A stretch of 64,000 nt of DNA, taken from NCBI GenBank assembly GCA_963763015.1, contig CAVXML010000008.1:62001-126000 (forward strand), read 5' to 3'. A program made the position numbers and the translations under genes. Under the pieces are notes generated by a model. That model worked only from the letters and a program-made list of their open reading frames with translations, was not told the origin of the DNA and ran no database searches. Numbering within the stretch: the first letter of the stretch is position 1; each line of letters begins with the position of its first letter. This stretch comes from Fodinibacter sp963763015 (lineage in GTDB: Bacteria; Actinomycetota; Actinomycetes; Actinomycetales; Dermatophilaceae). This document shows positions 1 through 8,021 of this stretch, piece by piece.

Positions 1-125
1 AGGATGCCGGCGATGATGAGGATCCACCCGAGGGTGTCGTCCTCGATTCCGGGGAGGTCGATGTCGAGGGCGAACGCGAGGATCGCGCCCAGGACGATGA
101 GGACGATGCCGAGTCCGATGTACAT
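1..125 (-). CDS. DUF6458 family small membrane protein (3' part cut by window edge)
   Basis: The reverse strand opens with MYIGLGIVLIVLGAILAFAL and continues with an acidic turn (residues about 21-32) and a second hydrophobic run beginning GWILIIAGIL, after which the gene leaves the window. This one-helix, acidic loop, second-helix layout is typical of the short (about 70-90 aa) DUF6458 proteins of Actinobacteria, whose function is unknown. The start is chosen because AAGGAGA lies just upstream of the ATG at 125. Partial; only about 41 codons are seen. It is too short to exclude another small two-helix protein. Confidence 0.72.
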   Translation of the reverse strand, partial: MYIGLGIVLIVLGAILAFALDIDLPGIEDDTLGWILIIAGI

Positions 126-247
126 GGGATCTCCTTGGTGGGGGCCGCTGGTTGTCGGCCAGCGCAATGACTGTACGTGCGTGCGCACCTCGACCTGAGG
201 CTGCGGAACACACGGATTCAGCCCACCAACCCCGACCGCAGCCCCCG

Positions 248-1624
248 TCAGAAGCCCGCGCCGGGGTTGAGGATGCCGTGCGGGTCGAGCGCCGCCTTGA
301 CCCGGCGGGTGAGGTCCATGACGTCCGGGCCGAGCTGGGCCGGGAGCGACGCGGTCTTCAGCCGGCCGACCCCGTGCTCGCCGGTGATCGTGCCGTCGAG
401 GGCGATCGCGGCGGCCATGATCGCGTCGAACGCCAGCCGCGCCCGGCGCTCGGCGTCCGCGTCGCCCGGGGGGTGCACGATCGCCGGGTGCGTGTTGCCG
501 TCGCCGGCGTGGGCGACGACGGGGATCTCCAGGGAGTAGCGCTGTGCGATCTCCTCGACGGCGGCCAGCAGCGCCGGGAGCCGGGGCACCGGCACGCCGA
601 CGTCCTCGGGCAGCACCGACCCCCGCGCCTCGATCGCGGTGAAGTGCAGCCGCCGGGCCTGCACGAACTGCTCGCCCTCGTCGTGGTCGTCGGTGGCGAA
701 GACCTCCTTGGCCCCTGCCCGCTCGCAGGCCACCGTGGCAGCGGCCACCTCGTCGGCCCGGGCGCCGCCCGCGGCATCCGACTGGATGACCAGCATCGCT
801 CCCGCCTCGCGGTCCAGGCCCATCGGCCGGAAGTCCTCGACGGCGTTCAGCGACGCGCGGTCCATGAGCTCGACCATCGACGCCCGCACCGTGCGGCCGA
901 GCTCGACGACGGCTGCGGCGGCGGCAGCCACGGTCGGGAAGGTGGCGACGACGGTGGACCGCTCGTGCTGCTCCGGCACCAGGCGCAGCACCGCCCGGGT
1001 GACGACCCCGAGGGTGCCCTCGGAACCCACGAAGAGCTTCAGCAGCGGCAGCCCGGCCACGTCCTTGACGCGGCTGCCGCCCAACGTGATGAGCGTGCCG
1101 TCGGCGAGCACGACGTCGAGGCCGAGCACGTAGTCGGCCGTGACGCCGTACTTGACGCAGCACAGGCCCCCGGCGTTGGTCGCGATGTTCCCGCCGATGG
1201 AGCAGATCTCGTACGAGCTCGGGTCCGGGGGGTACCAGAGGCCGTGCTCGGCCGCCGCTCGCTTGACCTCGATGTTGAGGGCTCCGGGCTCGACGACCAC
1301 CACCCGGCTGTCGACGTCGACCTCGACGCCCCGCATCCGCTCGGTCGAGAGGACGATGCCGCCGTCGACGGCGAGCGCACCACCGGAGAGCCCCGTGCCC
1401 GCCCCTCGCGGCACGACCGGGATGCCGTGTCGCGTCGCCCAGCGCAGCGTCTGCTGGACCTGACCGGCATCCTGCGCCCGGACGGCCGCGAGCGGCATCC
1501 CGGCGGTGGCATGGTGCGTCCAGTCGAACCGGTACTTCCCGAGCGACTCGGGGGCGGTGACGACGACACCGTCGGGCAGCGCCGCCACGAGCTCCGACAC
1601 GGCGGTCCGGAGGTCGCGGTCCAT
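248..1624 (-). CDS. FAD-linked oxidase, glycolate oxidase GlcD / D-lactate dehydrogenase type
   Basis: 458 aa, the usual length for GlcD/DLD-type flavoproteins that oxidise 2-hydroxy acids (glycolate, D-lactate) with FAD. The N-terminal FAD-binding (PCMH) domain shows VVPRGAGTGLSGGAL and the IGGNIATNAGG segment that holds the FAD pyrophosphate. The C-terminal FAD-oxidase domain has HAGDGNTHP and ends with the family motif GEHGVGRLK...NPGAGF. There is no iron-sulfur domain, so electrons probably leave to a quinone or a partner protein. The ATG at 1624 is preceded by a GAGAGG-like stretch. It stands alone: the upstream neighbour is about 190 bp away on the same strand, and DUF6458 is 120 bp downstream. 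The substrate cannot be told from sequence. Confidence 0.9.
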   Translation of the reverse strand: MDRDLRTAVSELVAALPDGVVVTAPESLGKYRFDWTHHATAGMPLAAVRAQDAGQVQQTLRWATRHGIPVVPRGAGTGLSGGALAVDGGIVLSTERMRGVEVDVDSRVVVVEPGALNIEVKRAAAEHGLWYPPDPSSYEICSIGGNIATNAGGLCCVKYGVTADYVLGLDVVLADGTLITLGGSRVKDVAGLPLLKLFVGSEGTLGVVTRAVLRLVPEQHERSTVVATFPTVAAAAAAVVELGRTVRASMVELMDRASLNAVEDFRPMGLDREAGAMLVIQSDAAGGARADEVAAATVACERAGAKEVFATDDHDEGEQFVQARRLHFTAIEARGSVLPEDVGVPVPRLPALLAAVEEIAQRYSLEIPVVAHAGDGNTHPAIVHPPGDADAERRARLAFDAIMAAAIALDGTITGEHGVGRLKTASLPAQLGPDVMDLTRRVKAALDPHGILNPGAGF

Positions 1625-1816
1625 GCCTCAGCCTCTCACCGCGGCTCTGATGCGTGCCGGCAGACGTTCGGCGCAGTGTGGCGTCATGAGCCGGCCGCAG
1701 GGAACCGGGCCGTCACTGGGATGGCGCGGAAGGTGGCAGGGGACGCGCATACATCCGCGTCCCGGACGGGCTGGTGCGCCATCACTGGGGTGGCGCGGAA
1801 AGATCGGGCCCGGGCC
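1625..1816. other. Intergenic region with a 19-bp imperfect direct repeat flanking a hairpin
   Basis: No ORF with coding character. TCACTGGGATGGCGCGGAA at 1713-1731 recurs at 1782-1800 with one change (A to G), 69 bp apart. Between the copies GGACGCG (1741-1747) pairs with CGCGTCC (1756-1762), an 8-nt-loop hairpin. The region lies behind the nitrilase gene and before glcD, so the hairpin could end transcription of the nitrilase operon. That role is inferred. Confidence 0.55.
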
Positions 1817-2629
1817 TCAGAGCCGGCGGTCCTCGAGCACGGGGAACTCCCGGCGGTAGGTGCGAGTGGCCCCGGTGTCGACCTCCACCGAGAGCACCTC
1901 CTCGTGGGCGCCGGCCGCCTCGGCGAGCACCTCGCCCGACGCCGAGACCACCTGGCTCCGGCCGCCCATGGGGTGGCCCGCGTGGACGCCGCCGGTGTTG
2001 CACTGCACGACGACGCACTGGTTCTCGACCGCCCGGGCCCGCCCGAGCAGCGTCCAGTGGGCGACGCGCGCCGCCGGCCACGCCGCCGGGACGAGGAACA
2101 TCTCCGCGCCCGCCTCGACCTGGTGCCGGTACAGCTCGGGGAACCGCAGGTCGTAGCACGTGGACAGGCCCACCTGGAGCCTGTCCCCCGACTCCTCGCC
2201 GGTCTGGATGCCGGTCACGACCACGTCGCCCCCCGCCTCCATGAGCCTCGGCTCCCCTGCACCGAAGCCGAAGCGGTGGATCTTGCGGTAGGTCGCGAGG
2301 ACGCGACCGTCACCCGCGTAGAGCACCGAGGTGTTCGCCAGGTCGTTGCCGTCGGGGCCGGGCTCGGGCAGACGCTCGACGAACGAGCCGGCGTGCAGGG
2401 TCGCGCCGGCCGCGCGCGCGGCATCCGCCATGGATGCCGCCCACGGCCCCTCGAGGGGCTGCGCCTCCTTCGCCCAGCGCGTGTAGTCGAACCCGGTGGC
2501 CCCCCAGAGCTCGGGCAGCACGACGAGGTCGTGCCCCGCCTGCTCGGAGACGAGGGCGGCGACCCGGTCGACCCGCGCCTCGAACGGCTCGGCGTCGTCG
2601 TACGCGAGCTGGATGACGGCGATGCGCAT
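1817..2629 (-). CDS. Carbon-nitrogen hydrolase (nitrilase superfamily amidohydrolase)
   Basis: 270 aa, standard for omega-amidase/Nit-type enzymes that hydrolyse C-N bonds of small amides. The catalytic triad is readable: Glu in VVLPELW, Lys in YRKIHRFGF, and Cys in GLSTCYDLRFPELYR. The DLRFPELYR context resembles the Nit1/YafV deaminated-glutathione amidase and omega-amidase branch. Much longer open frames upstream are antisense/other-frame extensions. ATG 2629 (MRIAVIQL) is the family start and lies 5 bp behind the stop of the CopD/CtaG gene, so the two are probably co-transcribed. A metabolite-repair role is likely, but the substrate is not determined. Confidence 0.92.
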   Translation of the reverse strand: MRIAVIQLAYDDAEPFEARVDRVAALVSEQAGHDLVVLPELWGATGFDYTRWAKEAQPLEGPWAASMADAARAAGATLHAGSFVERLPEPGPDGNDLANTSVLYAGDGRVLATYRKIHRFGFGAGEPRLMEAGGDVVVTGIQTGEESGDRLQVGLSTCYDLRFPELYRHQVEAGAEMFLVPAAWPAARVAHWTLLGRARAVENQCVVVQCNTGGVHAGHPMGGRSQVVSASGEVLAEAAGAHEEVLSVEVDTGATRTYRREFPVLEDRRL

Positions 2630-2634
2630 CGGAC

Positions 2635-4614
2635 TCACAGCCTTTCCGCCTCCTCGCGGAGGCGTGCGAGGCGCTCGTTGTAGGCCCGGAGCTCGGCGTC
2701 GTCGTCGCGGTCGGCCTGGCGGTCCTTGCGCGCCGTCTCCTTCGCGTCGGCCCGGAACCACTGGACCGCCACGATGACCGCGAGGATGAGCGTGGGCGCC
2801 TCGCCGACCCCCCACGCGATCTCGCCGGCCCGTTGCTGGTCGGCGAGGGGGTCGGGACCCCAGGGCAGGTTGAGCTGGAGGAACACGTCGGGTGCGAGGA
2901 GGTCCTCGCTGCCGGTGAGAGCGACGCCGAAGAACGCGTGGAACGAGATCGTCGCGAAGAGGACGACGAGGAGCATGAGCGGGCTCCACCGAGGCACCCC
3001 GGGGTCGATGCCGATGAGCACCCACGTGAAGAGGTACCCGGTGAGGAGGAAGTGGGCCATCATCAGCAGGTGCCCGGTGTGGGTCGTCAGCGACAGCTCG
3101 AACAGGCCCGTCCAGTAGAAGGCGGCGAGGCTGAAGAAGAAGAGCGCGGCGGCCACCACCGGGTTCGCGAGCACCCGCAGCGCCCGTGAGTGGACGACCT
3201 GGAGGAGCACCTCGCGTGGCCCCCACGTCTTGTCCGGCCGGGCCTTGAGGGTGCGCAGCGCGAGCGTCACCGGCGCACCCGGGACGAGCAGGATCGGCAC
3301 GAGCATCGCGACGGTCATGTGCATCACCATGTGCACGCTGAACAGCACCCGCCCCCAGATCCCCGGGGCGCCCGACGTGGCCCACACGAACAGCGCCCAC
3401 CCGAGGACCCAGCAGATCGTCCGGCCGACCGGCCAGGCGTCGCCCCGGCGCCGCAGCCGAACCACGCCGGTGAGGTACAGCGCCACGGCGAGCACCGCGA
3501 TGGCGAGGAACAACCAGTCCAGGCGCCACGCCGTGACCCAGTCGCCCCCGGCGATCGGGCCGGGGTCGGGGAAGCCGGTGAGCTCGAGGACGCGGCTCGG
3601 TGCGGGCGGCGCGTCCGGAACCGGCGGCACGCTGCGGGACAGCACGGCCGCCAGCCCGGTCGCGGCGCCCATGAGCACCACGTCACCCACCGCCAGCCGC
3701 GCGAAGGCCCGGCCGTCACCCGGGTCGGTGGTGAGCCGTGTGGCGAGGTTGCGCCGGTGCAGCCAGCCGAGCACCCCCAGCGCCACGAGCGCCACCGTCT
3801 TCAGCGCCACGACCGCCCCGTACGCCGTGGCCACCGCGCCGAGCGATCCCAGCCGGATCCATGCCTGCTGGATGCCGGTCACGGCCACGGCGGCGAAGCA
3901 CCAGCCGGCCAGGGTCGAGTAGCGGGCGACGGTGGCCCCGAGGTCGTCTCCGAGCGCCGGACGCAGGACGACCAGCGCGATCAGCCCTCCCGTCCACACC
4001 ACGACGCCGAGCAGGTGCACCGCCAGGGCGTTGACCGCGTCCTCGTGGCTCGCCGACCCGGCGGCATGGCCGGTGAGCGCGAGGATGACGACCGCCGCGA
4101 GCGTGAGGACGGTGAGCCACGCCATGGCCGCCCTGCGGGTCGCCACCGCGGCACCGGCCGCGACGACGACTGCCACGAGTGCGCTGATGAGCAGGACCCG
4201 GGTCGTCTCGAGCGTCCAGGTGAAGGACACCAGCTGGCTGAACAGGTCGGGGCTGGTGAGTGGGGTGCCGGCGAGGTCGGCGAAGGTGAGCACGACCTCG
4301 AGCAGGGCGGCGGCGGCCCACACGACCGCCGCTCGGGCGGCATACCGGGTGGCCGTCACCCGGCGCTCGGTCCGCGCCCGCTCCGGGACGAGGAAGGCGG
4401 CCACCCCGAGGAGGCCGACGGTGGCGCTGGCAGCCAGCGTGCTGAGGGTGGAGACGAGGGGCACCCCCCAGCGCACGAGCGGCCCGGGGTCGGCGAGCTC
4501 GAGCGGCGCCGTGGCACCGGTGAGCACGGCGGCGACCACGGCCGCGACGAGCCCAGCCGCCACTGCCACTCCCAGGGGTCGCGCGAGGGTCGCGCTCTGC
4601 GAGGTGGCGGCCAT
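2635..4614 (-). CDS. CopD / CtaG (Caa3_CtaG) fusion: copper and cytochrome c oxidase assembly membrane protein
   Basis: 659-aa polytopic membrane protein. The N-terminal half (about residues 10-330) carries helices and GHAAGSASHEDAVNALAVHLLGVVVWTGGLIAL, typical of CopD copper-import domains. The C-terminal half (about 350-620) has the CtaG/Caa3 assembly features HMVMHMTVAMLVPILLV, HFLLTGYLFTWVLIG and SFHAFFGVAL, with His/Met residues suited to copper. The extreme C-terminus is a charged coiled tail (DDDAELRAYNERLARLREEAERL). This fusion is common in Actinobacteria and is thought to deliver copper to cytochrome oxidase. ATG 4614 has GGGAGA upstream and a TACGCT box 7 nt before the start. Downstream lies the nitrilase, 5 bp away. 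Confidence 0.9.
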   Translation of the reverse strand: MAATSQSATLARPLGVAVAAGLVAAVVAAVLTGATAPLELADPGPLVRWGVPLVSTLSTLAASATVGLLGVAAFLVPERARTERRVTATRYAARAAVVWAAAALLEVVLTFADLAGTPLTSPDLFSQLVSFTWTLETTRVLLISALVAVVVAAGAAVATRRAAMAWLTVLTLAAVVILALTGHAAGSASHEDAVNALAVHLLGVVVWTGGLIALVVLRPALGDDLGATVARYSTLAGWCFAAVAVTGIQQAWIRLGSLGAVATAYGAVVALKTVALVALGVLGWLHRRNLATRLTTDPGDGRAFARLAVGDVVLMGAATGLAAVLSRSVPPVPDAPPAPSRVLELTGFPDPGPIAGGDWVTAWRLDWLFLAIAVLAVALYLTGVVRLRRRGDAWPVGRTICWVLGWALFVWATSGAPGIWGRVLFSVHMVMHMTVAMLVPILLVPGAPVTLALRTLKARPDKTWGPREVLLQVVHSRALRVLANPVVAAALFFFSLAAFYWTGLFELSLTTHTGHLLMMAHFLLTGYLFTWVLIGIDPGVPRWSPLMLLVVLFATISFHAFFGVALTGSEDLLAPDVFLQLNLPWGPDPLADQQRAGEIAWGVGEAPTLILAVIVAVQWFRADAKETARKDRQADRDDDAELRAYNERLARLREEAERL

Positions 4615-4621
4615 GTCTCCC

Positions 4622-4635
4622 AGCGTAGGTACTGT
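4622..4635. promoter_or_regulatory. Back-to-back -10 boxes of a divergent, probably leaderless gene pair
   Basis: Only 27 bp separate the two divergent ATGs. TACGCT (reverse strand, 4627-4622) sits 7 nt before the copD/ctaG start. TACTGT (forward, 4630-4635) sits 6 nt before the mycothiol-enzyme start. Both fit the TANNNT box and spacing of actinobacterial leaderless promoters. They are two bases apart, so polymerase could hardly occupy both at once. The copD side also has a GGGAGA SD-like sequence. Confidence 0.5.
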
Positions 4636-4641
4636 GGCGGC

Positions 4642-5490
4642 ATGCCCGTGCACCCCCCGGCCCCCAGCGACCTGGGCGAGCTCGTCGACGCCTACGCCCA
4701 GACCGTGCAGTGCGTGATCGACCTCGGGCGCACCACCCGGGCAGGTGACGCCGACCTGCCCACGGACTGCCCGGGGTGGACGGTGCGCGACCAGTTCGCC
4801 CACATCGCCAGCGCGGAGGCGATGGTGGCCGGCGAGCCGGTGCCCGACGTCGACGTCGGTGGCCACGCCCACGTGCGGCACGCCTTCGGCGAGCGCATGG
4901 AGAGGTACGTCGAGTCCCGCCGGGGACGCGACCTCGAGGAGGTCCTCGACGAGCTCGAGGAACGCCTGGCCGAGCGGCTCCGCGTGTACCGCTCGGGCCC
5001 CGGGTGGGCCGAGCAGGAGGTCCAGGGGCCGTTCGGGCAGACGACGATGGGCGGCCTTCTGGGCGTCCGCGTCTTCGACATCTGGATGCACGAGCAGGAC
5101 ATCCGCGAGGCCCTGCGGCGGCCCGGGGGACTCGACAGCCCGGCCGCCGCCCACAGCATCAGCCGACTCTTCGCGATGCTGCCGCGGATCGTCGCCAAGG
5201 AGGCGCAGATCGAGCCCGGCAACGCCGTCGTCCTCGACCTGACCGGACCCACCGTCGGGCGCGCGGGGGCCCGGGTCGAGGAGCAGGACGGACGTTCCGT
5301 GGGGGTGCCGCTGTTCACCGGTGACGCCGAGGAGCACCCCGATGTCGTCACGACGTCGCTGACCATGTCGACCCAGGTGGCCGGCCGGCTCGCGGGCGGC
5401 CGGCGCTCCCCCGACGAGCTCCACGTCGTCGTCCACGGCGACGAGGACATCGCCCGGCGCGTGCTCGGCCACCTCGTGATCACCCCCTGA
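4642..5490 (+). CDS. Maleylpyruvate isomerase family mycothiol-dependent enzyme
   Basis: 282 aa. The N-terminal DinB-like four-helix domain is recognised by DLPTDCPGWTVRDQFAHIASAE, the family's CPGWTVRDxxAH pattern in which His is a metal ligand. Further ligand-like residues lie in DIWMHEQDIREALRRPGG. The C-terminal 90 residues form the MDMPI_C/SCP2-like domain (HPDVVTTSLTMSTQVAGRLAGGRR). Members use mycothiol as thiol cofactor; the substrate varies and is not evident here. ATG 4642 begins a family-like N-terminus and has a leaderless-type box 6 nt upstream. The stop at 5488-5490 is directly followed, in the same frame, by a gene remnant. Confidence 0.9.
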   Translation: MPVHPPAPSDLGELVDAYAQTVQCVIDLGRTTRAGDADLPTDCPGWTVRDQFAHIASAEAMVAGEPVPDVDVGGHAHVRHAFGERMERYVESRRGRDLEEVLDELEERLAERLRVYRSGPGWAEQEVQGPFGQTTMGGLLGVRVFDIWMHEQDIREALRRPGGLDSPAAAHSISRLFAMLPRIVAKEAQIEPGNAVVLDLTGPTVGRAGARVEEQDGRSVGVPLFTGDAEEHPDVVTTSLTMSTQVAGRLAGGRRSPDELHVVVHGDEDIARRVLGHLVITP

Positions 5491-5766
5491 CCCCAGGGAC
5501 ATGACGACCTTCTCGACCACCGCATCGCGTTCAGCCACGACCCGGCGCCCGGAGTTCCGGAGGCCGCCGGGGTCGAGGGCTGGTACTCGCTGCAGCCGCT
5601 CGCCGAGGCCACGCGGCTCGAGGCGTCGCTCGAGATCCTGGTCGACCTGCCGTTTCCCGGAGTGCTCCGCCCCGCCGTGACGACGGCGATGAGGGGTGTC
5701 CTCGCCGTGATGCAGCAGCGGTTCTCGCACAACCTGGTCACCCACCTGGGTGCGCGGACCCTCTGA
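5491..5766 (+). pseudogene. C-terminal remnant of an SRPBCC (polyketide cyclase-like) protein
   Basis: After the TGA of the preceding gene the same frame stays open for 91 codons and reads as genuine protein: HRIAFSHDPAPGVPEAAGVEGWYSL, then a segment ending LVDLPFPGVLRPAVTTAM, then MQQRFSHNLVTHLGARTL and TGA at 5764-5766. This has the beta-strand and long C-terminal helix pattern seen at the end of SRPBCC/START-fold proteins, whose last helix often reads RFxxNLxxHLG. There is no start codon or RBS before it, and the N-terminal half of the fold is missing. I take it as a deletion remnant. Readthrough of the TGA would fuse it to the mycothiol enzyme, but nothing supports that. Confidence 0.7.
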
Positions 5767-5798
5767 GAGGCTGCGCCGCATCCACCCGGTGCCCGGTG

Positions 5799-5824
5799 TA
5801 TAGTTGCATGCCTCATGCAACTAT
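5799..5824. promoter_or_regulatory. MarR operator: perfect 11-bp inverted repeat over the -10 box
   Basis: ATAGTTGCATG (5800-5810), a CCT spacer, and CATGCAACTAT (5814-5824) form a perfect palindrome of MarR-operator type (TAGTTGCATG half-sites). It overlaps TATAGT at 5799-5804, a good -10 box for the marR-MFS operon. Repressor bound here would block polymerase, so autoregulation of the pair is the natural reading. Ligand unknown. Confidence 0.85.
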
Positions 5825-5844
5825 CGCCCCCAAGGAGAACGATC

Positions 5845-6321
5845 GTGCGACCCGACGGGGAGCCGCCGGCTTCGACCCTCGCGCTCGGTGACCACCTCAT
5901 CCGGGTCGTCAAGCTGTTGCACGCGATGCGGCAGCACGCACCGCGCCAGCACCCGCAGGTCGACCCCATGGCCTACCCCCTGCTGTTCAACCTCCGCGTC
6001 CAGCCGCTGCGTGTGTCCGCGCTGGCGGAGGCGGTGCACTCCGACGTGTCCACCGTGAGCCGCCAGGTGAGCACCCTCGTCGACCTCGGGTTCGTGCGCC
6101 GCGGCCCGGACCCCGACGACCGGCGTGCGCAAGCGCTCTCGCTCACCGACGAGGGCGCGGCGCTGCTCGTCGCGATCCGCCAGGACCGGGACCGATGGCT
6201 CAGCGGGCTCCTCGCGGACTGGCCACGGGAGGACGTCGAGTCCTTCACCCGGTACCTGCAGCAGTTCGCCGCCGACCTCGAGGCCTCCCTCAACGCCATC
6301 TCCCGAAGGACCGACCGATGA
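5845..6321 (+). CDS. MarR family transcriptional regulator
   Basis: 158 aa. Winged helix about residues 48-105: LRVSALAEAVHSDVSTVSRQ is the helix-turn-helix, followed by LVDLGFVRRGPDPDDRRAQAL, the MarR wing with its conserved D-x-R-(D)R. Helices at both ends serve dimerisation. An in-frame ATG at 5815 exists but lies inside the operator palindrome. GTG 5845 is preferred because AAGGAGA (5832-5838) is placed 6 nt before it. The stop overlaps the ATG of the MFS gene (ATGA), so they are translationally coupled. It probably represses itself and the efflux pump through the palindrome at 5800-5824. Confidence 0.93.
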   Translation: MRPDGEPPASTLALGDHLIRVVKLLHAMRQHAPRQHPQVDPMAYPLLFNLRVQPLRVSALAEAVHSDVSTVSRQVSTLVDLGFVRRGPDPDDRRAQALSLTDEGAALLVAIRQDRDRWLSGLLADWPREDVESFTRYLQQFAADLEASLNAISRRTDR

Positions 6322-8021
6322 GCGAGATCACCGCTGCACCCGAGGTGGACCGTCCGGTCGGGCCGCTCAGTCACCGCCAGATCGTCACGATCCTCATCGG
6401 ACTGATGATGGGCATGTTCCTGGCGGCGCTCGACCAGACCATCGTCGCGACGGCCATCCGCACCATCGCCGACGACCTCCAGGGGCTGGAGCACCAGGCG
6501 TGGGCGACGACGGCCTACCTCATCACCTCCACGATCGTCACCCCGCTCTACGGCAAGCTCGGGGACATCTACGGTCGCAAGAAGCTCTTCATCGCGGCCA
6601 TCAGCATCTTCATCGTCGGGTCGGTCCTCTGCGCCTTCGCGACGTCGATGGAGACGCTCGCGATCTACCGAGCGGTGCAGGGGGTGGGCGCGGGGGGTCT
6701 CTTCTCGCTCGCCCTGGCCATCATCGGTGACCTCGTGCCGCCCCGGGAGCGCGCGAAGTACCAGGGCTACTTCCTGGCCGTCTTCGGCACCGCCTCGGTG
6801 CTCGGCCCGGTCATCGGCGGGTTCTTCGCCGGCCAGGACACGATCATGGGCATCGACGGCTGGCGGTGGGTCTTCCTCGTCAACGTCCCGGTGGGCGCGG
6901 CCGCCCTGGCGGTGGTGTCGCGAACCCTGCACCTGCGCCACACCCGCCTCGACCACCGCATCGACTGGCTGGGCGCCGCGCTGCTCTCGGTGTCGCTCGT
7001 GCCGCTCCTCCTCGTCGCCGAGCAGGGCCGGGAGTGGGGCTGGGACTCGGTGTCGTCCACCGCCTGCTACGTCGTCGGCGTGCTCGGGGCGATCGGCTTC
7101 TTCTGGCAGGAGTGGCGGATGAAGGACGAGGCGATCCTGCCCCTCGCGATGTTCCGCAACCGGACCGTCGGCGTGTCGTCGGTGGCGTCGGTCCTCATCG
7201 GCGTCGCCATGTTCGGCGGCCTGGCGGCCCTGCCGCTCTACCTCCAGATCGTCAAGGGAGCCACCCCGACCCAGGCCGGCCTGCAGCTCGTGCCGATGAC
7301 CCTCGGGATCATGTTCGGCTCGATCCTCTCGGGCCAGGTCATCTCCCGGACGGGCCGCTACCGGATGTTCCCCATCATCGGGTCCGGCCTCCTCGCCGTA
7401 TCGCTCTTCGTCTTCCACTACGTGGAGTACGACACTCCGCTGTGGCAGACGATGGTCGTCATGCTCGCGTTCGGCATCGGTCTGGGCTTCAACTTCCAGC
7501 CCCTCACGCTGGCCGTGCAGAACGCCGTTCCGCCGCAGCAGATCGGCGTCGCCACCTCGACAGCCACGTTCACCCGGCAGATCGGCGGTGCGCTCGGGAC
7601 GGCGGTCTTCCTCTCCATCCTCTTCTCGACGGCGGGGGAGAAGATCGAGGCCGCCCTGCGAGCCGCGGTGCCGACGCCGGAGTTCCAGGCCGCCCTCGCC
7701 GACCCGGCGAACGCCGCCGTCGCCGCCCGGTTCGAGGGTGCGCCGTCCGAGGGCGCGGCGGGGGCCGCCGGCGCGGTGCTCCAGGACAGCTCGTTCCTCA
7801 CCGGCCTCGACGAGCGGCTGGCCAGGCCGTTCCTCGTCGGGTTCTCCGAGGCGATGGACCTGGTGTTCCTGGTCGGTGCCTGCGTCATGGTGGTCGGCTT
7901 CCTCGTCATGCTGATGCTTCCTCACGTCGAGCTCCGCCGGAGCGCGGGCTACGAGGCACGCGCCGCGGACGAGGATGCCGCCCGCGGTGTCACCGAGGAG
8001 CGCTCGCCGGCTCGACGCTGA
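6318..8021 (+). CDS. DHA2-type (14-helix) MFS multidrug efflux transporter
   Basis: 567 aa inner-membrane drug/proton antiporter of the EmrB/QacA group. Helix 1 carries the DHA2 signature GMFLAALDQTIVATAIRTIADDL. Motif A is GKLGDIYGRKKLF in the first cytoplasmic loop. Motif C-like LGPVIGGFF follows in helix 5. Length and the late pair of helices around residues 480-540 fit the 14-TM subgroup. The ATG overlaps the marR stop, and GAAGGA precedes it. The last 32 bp overlap the convergent MFS gene on the other strand. Coupling with a MarR repressor under a palindromic operator indicates inducible efflux of a toxic compound. Confidence 0.94.
   Translation: MSEITAAPEVDRPVGPLSHRQIVTILIGLMMGMFLAALDQTIVATAIRTIADDLQGLEHQAWATTAYLITSTIVTPLYGKLGDIYGRKKLFIAAISIFIVGSVLCAFATSMETLAIYRAVQGVGAGGLFSLALAIIGDLVPPRERAKYQGYFLAVFGTASVLGPVIGGFFAGQDTIMGIDGWRWVFLVNVPVGAAALAVVSRTLHLRHTRLDHRIDWLGAALLSVSLVPLLLVAEQGREWGWDSVSSTACYVVGVLGAIGFFWQEWRMKDEAILPLAMFRNRTVGVSSVASVLIGVAMFGGLAALPLYLQIVKGATPTQAGLQLVPMTLGIMFGSILSGQVISRTGRYRMFPIIGSGLLAVSLFVFHYVEYDTPLWQTMVVMLAFGIGLGFNFQPLTLAVQNAVPPQQIGVATSTATFTRQIGGALGTAVFLSILFSTAGEKIEAALRAAVPTPEFQAALADPANAAVAARFEGAPSEGAAGAAGAVLQDSSFLTGLDERLARPFLVGFSEAMDLVFLVGACVMVVGFLVMLMLPHVELRRSAGYEARAADEDAARGVTEERSPARR

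Noticed and set aside
152..2683. 843-aa forward frame
   Set aside because: Antisense to the GlcD and nitrilase genes; Arg/His/Gly-rich composition, no family motif. Long false frames are expected at this GC content.
4615..5820. N-terminal extension of the CopD/CtaG frame
   Set aside because: Antisense to the mycothiol enzyme gene; the recognisable protein begins at ATG 4614.
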